A program made the position numbers and the translations under genes. Positions 34,332 through 42,310 of a DNA stretch of 61,686 nt are shown here, piece after piece. Position 1 is the stretch's first letter. The number at the start of each line of letters is the position of its first letter. Origin of the DNA: Streptomyces sp. AC1-42W (lineage in GTDB: Bacteria > Actinomycetota > Actinomycetes > Streptomycetales > Streptomycetaceae); the NCBI RefSeq assembly GCF_003248355.1, contig NZ_QKWY01000004.1:1-61686 (forward strand). The letters are read 5' to 3'. A model generated the notes under the pieces. That model was not told the origin of the DNA. It searched no databases and saw only the letters and a program-made list of their open reading frames with translations.

Positions 34332-34336
34332 CTGAG

Positions 34337-34414
34337 CGCGGCGGCGGCCGTCGCCGCGGCGAGCGGGACGGCGGCGGCCAGCAGCAGGGCGCCGCGCAGG
34401 TGGCGGGCGCTCAC
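34337..34414 (-). pseudogene. 5' part of the interrupted membrane/zinc protein gene
   Basis: 26 codons from a GTG that overlaps the stop of the upstream gene (GTGA). They encode VSARHLRGALLLAAAVPLAA and the rest of a hydrophobic helix. The next codons lie at 27774 onward. Confidence 0.8.
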
Positions 34415-34656
34415 TTCAGCGGGATGGCGCGGCAGGCGGCGGCGTGGCTGTTGGCGTCCGGCCGGATGCAGAACAGGAAGTCCTCCTCGGGCCGGTCGGA
34501 GGAGTCGCCGCAGCCGTGGCAGTGCCAGCGGTTCTTGTCGGAGTGCTCGCCGGGGCCGGTGACGTCCACGTACGAGCCGCCGACCGTGATGAACCTGATC
34601 AGCAGGTTCTTGGGGCGGTCCGGCTCGGTGAAGGCGGCGAGGGTGGCGGTGCTCAT
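34411..34656 (-). CDS. small Cys/His-rich protein
   Basis: 81 aa. Contains HCHGCGDSSD followed by FLFCIRPDANSHAAAC, a likely zinc site. Beta-rich start. Its stop overlaps the GTG of the broken gene, so it originally formed an operon with it. Function unknown. Confidence 0.55.
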   Translation of the reverse strand: MSTATLAAFTEPDRPKNLLIRFITVGGSYVDVTGPGEHSDKNRWHCHGCGDSSDRPEEDFLFCIRPDANSHAAACRAIPLK

Positions 34657-34675
34657 GGGCTGGTGTCCTCTCAGA

Positions 34676-35104
34676 TCAGGCGGCCAGCAGGTGCTTGGCC
34701 GGGGGAGCGATGTAGGAGGCGGGGTCGGCGGGCGTGCCGTCGTAGCACTCCAGGCAGGACCCCAGGGTTTTCAGCGGGAGGCAGTGGAAATAGCGCCGGC
34801 CGCAGGGGCCGGGACACGTCTGGCGAGCAGCCATCGCCTTGTCGAGCGCGGCTTCCTTCGCGAGCGTCATCGCGAACTTCGGCTTCGCCAGGTCGATCCG
34901 GTACAGCCACGCGAAGCGCTTGCCGCCACGGCATTCGATCCGTGCGACGGGCTCCTGGCCGCCGGGGCGCAGGCCCATCTCCCGCAACTGGCGGCGCGTC
35001 GCGAGGTTCTCGCGCCCGGCCTGCTTCCACCGGAAGACCGGTAAGGAGCCGTCGCCGGGGTCGTTCGGGTCGACGTCGACCAGGTCCTGGTCCTGGTCGG
35101 CCAT
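34676..35104 (-). CDS. zinc-ribbon protein with RRQLRxxG motif
   Basis: 142 aa; ATG at 35104 has GGAG 6 nt upstream (a GTG one codon earlier is possible). Basic block RRQLREMGLRPGGQEPVARI, common in Streptomyces plasmid proteins, then GGKRFAWLYRI and Cys pairs CPGPCGRRYFHC and GSCLECYDG. Likely nucleic-acid binding. Just downstream of the transfer genes. Confidence 0.6.
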   Translation of the reverse strand: MADQDQDLVDVDPNDPGDGSLPVFRWKQAGRENLATRRQLREMGLRPGGQEPVARIECRGGKRFAWLYRIDLAKPKFAMTLAKEAALDKAMAARQTCPGPCGRRYFHCLPLKTLGSCLECYDGTPADPASYIAPPAKHLLAA

Positions 35105-35379
35105 CACCTGCTCCAGGTACCGGGGAGTCGGCGCTGGGGCGCGGGGTATCGGGGGCCGGGGATGGTGGGGCGGGGGCGGCCGATCCTGCGGCGGGGCCGG
35201 GGGATGAGCACGATGAACCCTCCATGTCGTCGGTGGCGTGGACGTTCAAGCGCCCGCCGCCCCTGGTGGCGGGGTGGCGGGCGCGGGTGGAGCTCAGGCC
35301 GGTCGGCCTGTCCGGTCACCGGCAGCCGGCCGCCCGGGGTACGGGCGGCGGCGGCCGGTGGCCAGGCGGAGCGACCGGA

Positions 35380-36126
35380 TCAGCGGCCCAGCTGGCGGAC
35401 GTTGTCCGGGGCGGGGCCGTCGGGCTGGGCCGGGATGTGGATCTGCGGTTGGACCGTGATCTGCGGGTCGGTGTGCACGGTGGAGAAGACCTGCGGCCGC
35501 AGGTTCAGCCCGCGCAGGGCGAAGGCCGACGCGAACGTCCAGGCGAGGACGGCGATGGCGGTGGCGACGGTGCGCGAGGTGTCCGGGGTCGTCGTCCAGA
35601 CCATCGCGATGCCCGCGCACCCCCATGCCAGCCACGTCAGCCGGATCCCGTTGCTGCGGGTGATGAACCCGGCGATCAGGGAGAACAGGCCGGTGACCTG
35701 CCACAGGGTGTAGACGGTGGAGGCGCTGATCGGCAGGCCGGCGGAGTGGGCGGCGATGTAGGAGCGGATCGGGTTGTCGATCGTGGCCCACACGCCGGTG
35801 GAGGTGTTGTCGCCGACCTGGACGTTCGGCACGGCGGTGAGGATGCGGTGCGCGGCGTCCAGCAGGACGTCGACGGCGCCGTTGAAGAGCAGGACGACGA
35901 ACGAGAACACGGCGATGGCGGCGACGGCCTTGATCCAGTTGGCCATGCCGTGCCATCCGGCGTCGGGTGCGCGCCGGACGTCCTCCCACAGCTCGTGGAG
36001 GGTGCCGCCCTCGTCCCATGCCTCGTTCCACCAGGTGCGGGCTTCGGAGAGGCGGGACTCCTTCTTCGTCGACGTCGACTTCGTGCGGTCGTTGTCGGCG
36101 GCCGGGGTCGGGTCGTTGGGTGCCAA
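35380..36126 (-). CDS. multi-spanning membrane protein (transfer-associated)
   Basis: 248 aa from a TTG at 36126 with AAGGAG upstream (spacing about 10). After a charged N-terminus (ESRLSEARTWWNEAWDEG) come four to five hydrophobic spans: VAAIAVFSFVVLLF, LWQVTGLFSLIAGF, LTWLAWGCAGIAMVW, TAIAVLAWTFASAFAL. The C-terminus is Gln/Pro-rich. Position in the transfer operon suggests an Spd-like role in spreading, which is inference. Confidence 0.6.
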   Translation of the reverse strand: MAPNDPTPAADNDRTKSTSTKKESRLSEARTWWNEAWDEGGTLHELWEDVRRAPDAGWHGMANWIKAVAAIAVFSFVVLLFNGAVDVLLDAAHRILTAVPNVQVGDNTSTGVWATIDNPIRSYIAAHSAGLPISASTVYTLWQVTGLFSLIAGFITRSNGIRLTWLAWGCAGIAMVWTTTPDTSRTVATAIAVLAWTFASAFALRGLNLRPQVFSTVHTDPQITVQPQIHIPAQPDGPAPDNVRQLGR

Positions 36127-36230
36127 GGTGATGCTGCTCCTTGTCGAGACGGTGGTGGTGCGGGCCGGGCGGCCTGTCCCGTCCCCGGCGCCCGGAGCGG
36201 GCGGGGCGGGGGCGAGGCAGGCAGCCCGGC

Positions 36231-36869
36231 TCATCCGTGGAACTTGTTGCGCCGGAAGACCGCCTTGCGGATGTTGACCGTGGTGCCGCCCCCGCCGTTG
36301 CCGCGCGAGGCTCCGCGTACGGCGAGCGCGAGGAAGATCAGCACGAACAGGCCGGCCACGCTCATCACGGCCTGGCCGGTCGCGGTGAGGATGGCGGGCA
36401 GCTGCGCGAGGGTCGGAGCGGCAGCACCGACGCCGACCCCGGCGAGCGCGATGCCGCCGCCGGTCGACAGGGCGATGGCGCTGTACTTCCACACGAACGC
36501 CGGCACCGCTCGCTGCGGCGCGGCCGGAGCGGCGGGCGGAAGCAGGTGCGTCGGTGCCGGAGCCATGACCTGCGGGTAGGCGGGGACCGGGGCGAGGGCC
36601 GCCTGCTGGTACTGCGCGCGGAGGTACTGGAGGGCTTTCTCCCGGCGGACCAGGTCGTAGACGCGCGCCATGTACGCCTCGTCGGTGGGGAGTCCGACGG
36701 CGGCGTGGGCGGGCGCGGCCGGGAGGTCGCCGGGCCGGGCGCCGGGGCGGGCCTCGGGGAACAGGGCCCAGATCTGCTCCAGTCCGTCGACCGGGAGGCC
36801 GGCGGTGGGCGGGCCGGGGTGCGGCGGGGTGTGCTGGTAGTCGGTGAGGGTGAGGTCGCGGGGTTCCAC
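36231..36869 (-). CDS. membrane protein of transfer operon
   Basis: 212 aa. Pro-rich N-terminal half with a helix (YMARVYDLVRREKALQYLRA), then two spans (about 125-150 and 165-185) and a basic end TTVNIRKAVFRRNKFHG. This end is shared by a family on Streptomyces plasmids; I cannot assign a function. Confidence 0.6.
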   Translation of the reverse strand: MEPRDLTLTDYQHTPPHPGPPTAGLPVDGLEQIWALFPEARPGARPGDLPAAPAHAAVGLPTDEAYMARVYDLVRREKALQYLRAQYQQAALAPVPAYPQVMAPAPTHLLPPAAPAAPQRAVPAFVWKYSAIALSTGGGIALAGVGVGAAAPTLAQLPAILTATGQAVMSVAGLFVLIFLALAVRGASRGNGGGGTTVNIRKAVFRRNKFHG

Positions 36870-36910
36870 GGGGTGCTCCTTGACGGGGGAGGGGGTGGCG
36901 GGGAACGCGA

Positions 36911-36945
36911 AGGACCCGCCCGGCCGGGATGGCTGGGCGGGTCCT
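36911..36945 (-). terminator. terminator inside the transfer region
   Basis: AGGACCCGCCC (36911-36921) pairs with 36935-36945, just past the stop at 36984. Confidence 0.65.
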
Positions 36946-36983
36946 GGGTGGCCCGGGTCGGGCCGTGAGGTGGGGCGGGGAGG

Positions 36984-37286
36984 TCAGCCGAGGCTGTAGA
37001 AGGCGAGGAACGCCGCGAGGAGACCGAGGCCGACCTTCACCCACCACGGGCCGAACTCGAACGCGCCCCAGACTGCCGCGATGGCGGCGGCGCGCAGGCC
37101 CCAGCGGGCGAAGAACCCCAGCGGCTGGTGCTGCTGGAGCTCCTGGATCCGGGCGGTGCGCCGGTCCATCTCCGACTGGAGGTGTGCGCGGGTGACGGTG
37201 TCGGCCTCGGAGGTGTTCTTGAAGGTCTCGCTGTAGGAGTGCCGTTCGGCTTCCAGGCGCTCGATCTCCTCATCCGCTGTCTCCAT
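36984..37286 (-). CDS. small coiled-coil membrane protein
   Basis: 100 aa; the ATG at 37286 lies 5 nt after AAGGAG that spans the FtsK stop. N-terminal coiled coil (EEIERLEAERHSYSETF and TRAHLQSEMDRRTARIQELQ), then two hydrophobic spans. Likely a membrane partner of the translocase encoded just upstream. Confidence 0.6.
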   Translation of the reverse strand: METADEEIERLEAERHSYSETFKNTSEADTVTRAHLQSEMDRRTARIQELQQHQPLGFFARWGLRAAAIAAVWGAFEFGPWWVKVGLGLLAAFLAFYSLG

Positions 37287-37288
37287 GG

Positions 37289-39715
37289 TCACTCCTTGGT
37301 GTGCGAAGCGGCGGCGGCCGCGAGACCCATCGCGCCCAAGTCGCGCGCGGTGAAGCCGAGTTCGTCGGCCAGCCTCATCTTTACCACCTCCAGGTCGTCA
37401 GTCGAGACCTGGATTTCGCGGGCCTTGGAGCCGTCGGAGGGGCCGACGATGCCCAGCTGGTGGAGGTAGTCCATCAGCCTCTCCGCCAGGGCGAAGCCGA
37501 TGCGCAGCTTGCGCTGGAGCATCGACGTCGACCCGAACTGGGTGGACACGACCAGTTCGACGGCCTCGAGGACCAGGGCGCCGTCCAGGCCCTCGGGCAG
37601 CGCCGTCCCGGCCGGTTCGGCGGGGGCGGTGCTGGGCTGCTGGGCGGCGGCCTCACGGGCGATGTACCGGGCGTACTGCCCGGAGTCGTCCTTGATGGCC
37701 CTGCCTTCCTCCGCCCACTTGCTGAGCCAGCCGCCGACCGTGCGCGGCGCCGGGGTGGCGTCGCCCAGGAGCTGCTGGAGCGCCTCGTGCAGGAGCTTGG
37801 GCGTGTAGCCGGTTTCGCCGGCGGCGACCAGGAGCTCCCAGCCCTTCTCGCGCGGGTCGACCGGGCGGGTCGGGCGGGGGAGCGGGGCCGCTGCCGGAGC
37901 GGCAGCCGGAGCCGGTCCGGCGGGAACCGCGATCGGCCCGGCGGTCGGGTCGAGGCTGGCGTTGACGGCGGCGAACAGCTCCGCCGCGCCGCCGAAGCCC
38001 TCGAACCCCTGCGGCACCGAGGCGGCCGGGGCCGCCGGGGTGGTGCCGGCCGATCCGGCCGGGGCCGGGGCGGAGGCGAGCAGGGTGGAGGCGTCGATGA
38101 TCTCCCCGGCGTTGTCGATCGCGTGCTGCGCGGACTCGGTGAGCTGCTGGCCCTTGTAGAGGTCCGGCAGCGTGCGCGCCCACCGCTGCGGGTAGAACGC
38201 GCCGCTCTCCACCGACGCGGACAGCTCATCCAGCTTGGGCCTCCGGGCGGCGGTCGCGGCGCAGATCTTGTCGGTGAGCTCGTCGACCAGGCGCCACACC
38301 TTCATCGCCGTGGGCTTCTTGGGCCCGAGGCGGGTGTGCATCGTCCACCCGGCGCCCGCGACGGGCGCGTCCTTCGGGTCGATCTTGATGTACCCGGGGA
38401 AGAGGTACGCGAGCTCTTCGGCGTCGGAAACGGTCATGCCGACGCGCCACTTCGCCTGGATCTTCATGGTGGCGGTGACGACGTCCTGCGTGGCGCGCAG
38501 GCCGCAGACGAGGTTGCGCACGCGCATCGCGCGGCCCTCTTCGGCGACCTTGTCGAGCATCTCCTTGACGTCGAAGGGGAGGGAGGCGGTCTCGTCGGTG
38601 ATGATGACGATGCCCGGGATCTCGTGGGAGATCGGCAGCTTGTTGTCGGTCTTCTTCTCCCGCATCAGCTGCTGGTATCCGGCCTTGCGAGCCGCGATGA
38701 TCTCCCCGGCCATCTTGAGCATGAGCCGGGCTTCGTCCTCGGTGTGCGCGATCCAGTCGACGACCGGCGCGGACGCGAGGCCCTCGGTGGCCCACGGGGT
38801 GATCCACGGGAGGGCGACGCCACCACCGGTGATGTCGATGGCCCAGATCAGCGCGTCGGGCATCCGGGCGAGCTGGCCGGTGACGACGCGCAGCGTGTTC
38901 GTCTTGCCCGCGTCCGTCTCGCCGATGAGGATGCCGCAGTCGTTGCAGAGACTGCCGAGCGCCTCCTGGCCGTTGCGGTGCAGACCGAAGGGGAACCGCT
39001 CGGTCAGCGTCAGCTCGGAGAAGTCCTCCGGGTAGGGGATGTCCTCGCTGATGACGTCCTTGAGGGTGACCTCGATCAGGATCGTGCCGCGGTTGGCGCC
39101 GGGGAAGATCTCGACGCCGCAGCCGTCGGCGAGGCGCAGGTCGGCGGCGAACTTCGGGCCGTAGCCGTTCAGGTCGTCGGCCGTGGTCCCGCCGGAGGGC
39201 AGGTCGATCTCGACGGTGTAGCCGACCTTCCCGGGCCAGTGCTGCACGTCCTTGCCGACGCAGTTCTCCACCCGGGCGACGCGCTTCATGCGGTCTTCCC
39301 AGTCGCGCAGGATGCCGACCGACTCGCGGCGCAGCTTGAGCAGCCGCTTGCGCTCGGAGCGGGTGGACTCCGAGCGGGTCGCGGACGCGTTCGCGGCGAT
39401 GCCGACGGCGGCCAGGCCCAGGCCGGTCGCCCAGCCGGTAGAGGTCAGGGGCGCGGTCGCCAGCGCCCAGGACGCCCACCCGGCCGCGGTGACCCAGGAC
39501 AGGGCGCGGGTGGTGAGGGTGCCGGCCGTGGTGCCCTCGCGCAGGTCGTGGACGGCACCGGCGGCGGCCGCGCCCCCGAGGGTGACGGCGGCGGCCTGCC
39601 AGGGCAGTCCGGTGATCGGGGCGAGCATCACCATCGAGGCGGCGGTCTCGCTGGCGTATCCGAGGAAGGTGGTGTGGCCGCTGGGCAGCGACCAGTCCCA
39701 GTGACGCATCGACAT
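37289..39715 (-). CDS. FtsK/TraB-type DNA translocase with gamma-like winged helix
   Basis: 808 aa. N-terminal membrane region (spans at about 30-55 and 75-108), a charged linker, then the motor: Walker A GILIGETDAGKTNTL at about 261-275 and Walker B GIVIITDETASL near 370. A Pro/Ala linker leads to a C-terminal FtsK-gamma-like domain (VVSTQFGSTSMLQRKLRIGF, then LMDYLHQLGIVGPSDG), which in known proteins reads 8-bp polar sequences. TraB of Streptomyces plasmids moves double-stranded DNA as a hexameric pore. This is the most complete transfer motor in the window and the probable conjugation protein. Confidence 0.8.
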   Translation of the reverse strand: MSMRHWDWSLPSGHTTFLGYASETAASMVMLAPITGLPWQAAAVTLGGAAAAGAVHDLREGTTAGTLTTRALSWVTAAGWASWALATAPLTSTGWATGLGLAAVGIAANASATRSESTRSERKRLLKLRRESVGILRDWEDRMKRVARVENCVGKDVQHWPGKVGYTVEIDLPSGGTTADDLNGYGPKFAADLRLADGCGVEIFPGANRGTILIEVTLKDVISEDIPYPEDFSELTLTERFPFGLHRNGQEALGSLCNDCGILIGETDAGKTNTLRVVTGQLARMPDALIWAIDITGGGVALPWITPWATEGLASAPVVDWIAHTEDEARLMLKMAGEIIAARKAGYQQLMREKKTDNKLPISHEIPGIVIITDETASLPFDVKEMLDKVAEEGRAMRVRNLVCGLRATQDVVTATMKIQAKWRVGMTVSDAEELAYLFPGYIKIDPKDAPVAGAGWTMHTRLGPKKPTAMKVWRLVDELTDKICAATAARRPKLDELSASVESGAFYPQRWARTLPDLYKGQQLTESAQHAIDNAGEIIDASTLLASAPAPAGSAGTTPAAPAASVPQGFEGFGGAAELFAAVNASLDPTAGPIAVPAGPAPAAAPAAAPLPRPTRPVDPREKGWELLVAAGETGYTPKLLHEALQQLLGDATPAPRTVGGWLSKWAEEGRAIKDDSGQYARYIAREAAAQQPSTAPAEPAGTALPEGLDGALVLEAVELVVSTQFGSTSMLQRKLRIGFALAERLMDYLHQLGIVGPSDGSKAREIQVSTDDLEVVKMRLADELGFTARDLGAMGLAAAAASHTKE

Positions 39716-39781
39716 GGGGAGGTTCTCCGTCCTGGTCAGGAAGGCGGGGCGGGGGCAGCAACAAGGTGGATAGGCAGCAAG

Positions 39782-39826
39782 GGAGCCGGTGGCCGGCCCC
39801 GGGGTTCGGGGTCGGCCACCGGCTCC
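39782..39826 (-). terminator. terminator between the Gly-rich gene and the FtsK gene
   Basis: 19-bp stem with one mismatch (39782-39800 and 39808-39826), downstream of the stop at 39859. Confidence 0.65.
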
Positions 39827-39858
39827 TGGTGGTGCGGGTCGTGCTGGGGGTCGAAGGG

Positions 39859-41955
39859 TCAGCGGGGGGTGTTCCACATGGACTCGGCGGCCGGGCCCTT
39901 GCGGGGGTTGGTGTTGTGGCTGATCTCCAGGCGGTGGTCCTCGAGGAACAGCTTCGCGGCCATGTCGGCGTCGTCGGCCGCCGCCCGGATCATCTGGACC
40001 AGGGTGCCGAGCTCGTCGGTGACGCGGTCGTCGACCGGGTACAGGTCGCGGGTGCGCTGGTGCAGCGCCTCGATCGCGTCGGCCAGGGCGTTCAGCCCGT
40101 AGCCGATGCCCTGGTACTCGGAGCCGACCTGGAGCATGTGGACCGGGTCGAAGGTCCGGTAGAGCACGGCCATCAGGACGCACCCGGACTCGATCCGGCC
40201 CGGCTGGAACATCGCGGCCTCGGACGCGGACGACCCGTTCGGGGTGACGTTCCACATCCACTCGTTCGTCCTCGGAGCGACGATCCGCTCGATGTCGAAG
40301 GCGTGGGCGAAGCGGAACAGGGCGACCATGTTCTCCGCACGGGAGGCGGCGTTGACCATCCGCTGGTACGCCTCGGTCAGCTTGGCGATGGCCCGCTTGC
40401 TGCACGGGTACTTCTGGTCGGAGTTGACGGCCATCTGCTGCACGGCCATCGCCGCGGCCCGGATGCCGTTGGGCAGGCCCGCGTACTCGGCAGCGACCTC
40501 CATCATGCTGGTCGGGCTGTAGCCGGTGTACGCGGAGTGCGTCGCCCGCATGGCGAGGGCGAACTTGGAGTTGTTGCCGTCCAGCACGGTGGTGCCGGCG
40601 GCGAGAGAGGGTCCGGTCATGGGGTCGGTGTCCTTCCGGGGGTCGTTGACGGTGAGGTTGAGCTGGTCCGCCTTGGCTTCCTTGTCGTGGCGGGCCTTGG
40701 AGCGGCGGAAGAAGAACCGCCAGATCCGTCCGGCGATCCGGACGGGGAAGGCGAACCCGGCGAGCGGGTCGCGGTGCTTGGTGAGCAGGCGCCAGGTGCC
40801 CCACAGGATTCCCAGCGGCAGCGTGAGGAGCCCGGCGAGTCCGGCGAGGAATCCGGCTCCGGCGCAGCGTGCCCAGTGCCCGAGCTTGCGGGCGGCGGTG
40901 CGGCGCATCCGGTAGAGGCGGCCCGATGCCGAACCGGCCTTGGTGCCGGAACCGCTGGAGCCGCCGGACGTGCCGCCCTTGCCCTTCTTGGAGCGGCGCA
41001 GCTTGCCCGCCCAGCCGCGCATCTTCTGCATCGCGCGCCCGAGGCGGGACTTCGCCGGGGTGGTGCCCTTGCCGCTGGAGCCCGACCCGGAGCCGGAGCC
41101 GCTGGAGCCGCCGGAGGAACCGGCGCTCCCGGTGCCCGAGCCGCCGCCCTTGCGGCGCATCTTGTTGCCCCAGCCCTTGAGGGTCTGCCACGCCTTGCCG
41201 GTGCGGGACTGCTGACCGGCGCCGGCCTTCCCGCCGCCGCTGCTCCCGCCGGGGCCGTTCTTGCCGCCGGTGCCCTTGGGGGTGTTGGCGGCGGGGCTGG
41301 TGGCTCCGCCGCCCAGGCCGCCCTTGCCGCGGCCTCCGCCCTTGCCGAGCAGGCCGCCCAGGCCGCGCCCGTTCTTCCCGGACCCGGACCCGCCGGTGCC
41401 GCCGCCTGCGGCGTGACGGCCGCCGCCGGGACGCCGTTCAGCGCCCTTCCCGGTGCCGTTCATCTTGCCGCCGGTGCCGTTCAACCGGCCGCTGCGGTTG
41501 TTCATCCGGCCGCCCCCGGCGCCGCCGCCGCCCGACCGGCCGCGACCTCCGCCGCGTCCGAGCAGACCGCCCTTGCCCGCACCCCCGCCGGCCCGGCCGG
41601 AGCCGCCTCCGGAACGGTTCGCGGCAGCGGCCTTGCGGGCGGCGGAGACTTTCGAGCGCTTCTTGCGACCGGCCAGTGCGGCAGCGGCGACAGCCACTCC
41701 GGCCGCGCCCGCGGCGATGAGTCCGGGCACTCCGGCGACGCCGTAGGCGATGCCCGTGGCGATTCCGGTTGCGTTCGTGCCGTGGACAAGAAGCGGCAGC
41801 GCCTGGGGGCGCCCGCGGCTGGTCTTCTTCTGCTCCGGGGCCGGGTCCGTGGTCTCCGAAGGCTCGGTGACCACGGTGTACTCGGCGGTGTCGGTGTCCT
41901 CGGTGGTGGTGCCGCCGGCGGTGGTGTCCGGGGGCGCGGTCGCGGTGTCTGCCAC
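39859..41955 (-). CDS. large Gly/Ser-rich membrane protein of the transfer operon
   Basis: 698 aa from the GTG at 41955 (GAGGAG 7 nt upstream). Thr/Glu-rich start, a span (GIATGIAYGVAGVPGLIAAG), about 250 residues of Gly/Ser/Lys low-complexity sequence, basic blocks (LGRAMQKMRGWAGKLRRSKK), a second hydrophobic region (GAGFLAGLAGLLTLPLGILW), and a 260-aa globular end (AMRATHSAYTGYSPTSMMEV and following). Similar long membrane proteins accompany tra genes on Streptomyces linear plasmids. Its role is unknown. Confidence 0.65.
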   Translation of the reverse strand: MADTATAPPDTTAGGTTTEDTDTAEYTVVTEPSETTDPAPEQKKTSRGRPQALPLLVHGTNATGIATGIAYGVAGVPGLIAAGAAGVAVAAAALAGRKKRSKVSAARKAAAANRSGGGSGRAGGGAGKGGLLGRGGGRGRSGGGGAGGGRMNNRSGRLNGTGGKMNGTGKGAERRPGGGRHAAGGGTGGSGSGKNGRGLGGLLGKGGGRGKGGLGGGATSPAANTPKGTGGKNGPGGSSGGGKAGAGQQSRTGKAWQTLKGWGNKMRRKGGGSGTGSAGSSGGSSGSGSGSGSSGKGTTPAKSRLGRAMQKMRGWAGKLRRSKKGKGGTSGGSSGSGTKAGSASGRLYRMRRTAARKLGHWARCAGAGFLAGLAGLLTLPLGILWGTWRLLTKHRDPLAGFAFPVRIAGRIWRFFFRRSKARHDKEAKADQLNLTVNDPRKDTDPMTGPSLAAGTTVLDGNNSKFALAMRATHSAYTGYSPTSMMEVAAEYAGLPNGIRAAAMAVQQMAVNSDQKYPCSKRAIAKLTEAYQRMVNAASRAENMVALFRFAHAFDIERIVAPRTNEWMWNVTPNGSSASEAAMFQPGRIESGCVLMAVLYRTFDPVHMLQVGSEYQGIGYGLNALADAIEALHQRTRDLYPVDDRVTDELGTLVQMIRAAADDADMAAKLFLEDHRLEISHNTNPRKGPAAESMWNTPR

Positions 41956-42310
41956 GACGAATCTCCTCACAATGCGTAGCGGAGAGGAGAGGCGAGGCGA
42001 CGCGAGGTGAGGCAGAGGCCCCCCGTCACCCCCGGTTGGAGGGCTCAGCAGGGGGCTGGGAGGGGGTTTCCCCCTCGCCTCGCCTCGCTTCGCCTCGCCT
42101 CGCCGCTACTTTCCGTAAACGGCGGGGTCGGGGGTGCAAAAGGTGCTTTCCGGGCCGCTGGTCGGGCCGGATCGTGCTGGGTGGAGCGGGTGAAGCGGTC
42201 GGCCTGGCGGCCGCGGCCGACCCCCGCAGCCACCCCGTCCGGCGGTGTGCCGGAGGGGCGTTGCGAGGGGCGACCGTGTGGGCCAGGAAGACCTTCGAGC
42301 AGGTTCCGTT
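41956..42310. other. intergenic region with matched pentamer-repeat arms
   Basis: 355 bp without a gene. Its main feature is two 35-bp arms (41978-42012 and 42073-42107) built from GAGGC and GCCTC units that pair with each other; listed separately. Confidence 0.6.
41978..42107. repeat. inverted pair of AGGCG/CGCCT pentamer arrays
   Basis: The left arm (GAGGCGAGGCGACGCGAGGT core) is complementary to the right arm (CCTCGCCTCGCCTCGCTTCG core) at about 29 of 35 positions, with a 60-bp spacer. It can form a large stem. Between the SpdB-like gene and the Gly-rich transfer gene it could be a terminator, or a cis-acting transfer site. Confidence 0.6.

Larger units (their letters stand above)
27770..34336. 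mobile_element. 6.56-kb composite insertion flanked by CTGAG duplications
   Basis: CTGAG occurs at 27770-27774 and 34332-34336. Removing the DNA between them together with one copy restores a 96-aa gene exactly in frame. Inside, a second boundary with CTGAG at 31879-31883 divides it into a 4.1-kb left unit and a 2.4-kb right unit. The cargo includes RacP/DUF6192, an IS5-type transposase, a second transposase and two secreted proteins. Local base composition is more AT-rich than around it. Confidence 0.75.

Noticed and set aside
37289..41191. A single 1300-aa frame on the minus strand
   Set aside because: Only the last 808 codons are the FtsK protein, starting at 39715. The upstream part is an antisense-like Arg/Pro/Gly-rich frame shadowing the Gly-rich gene.
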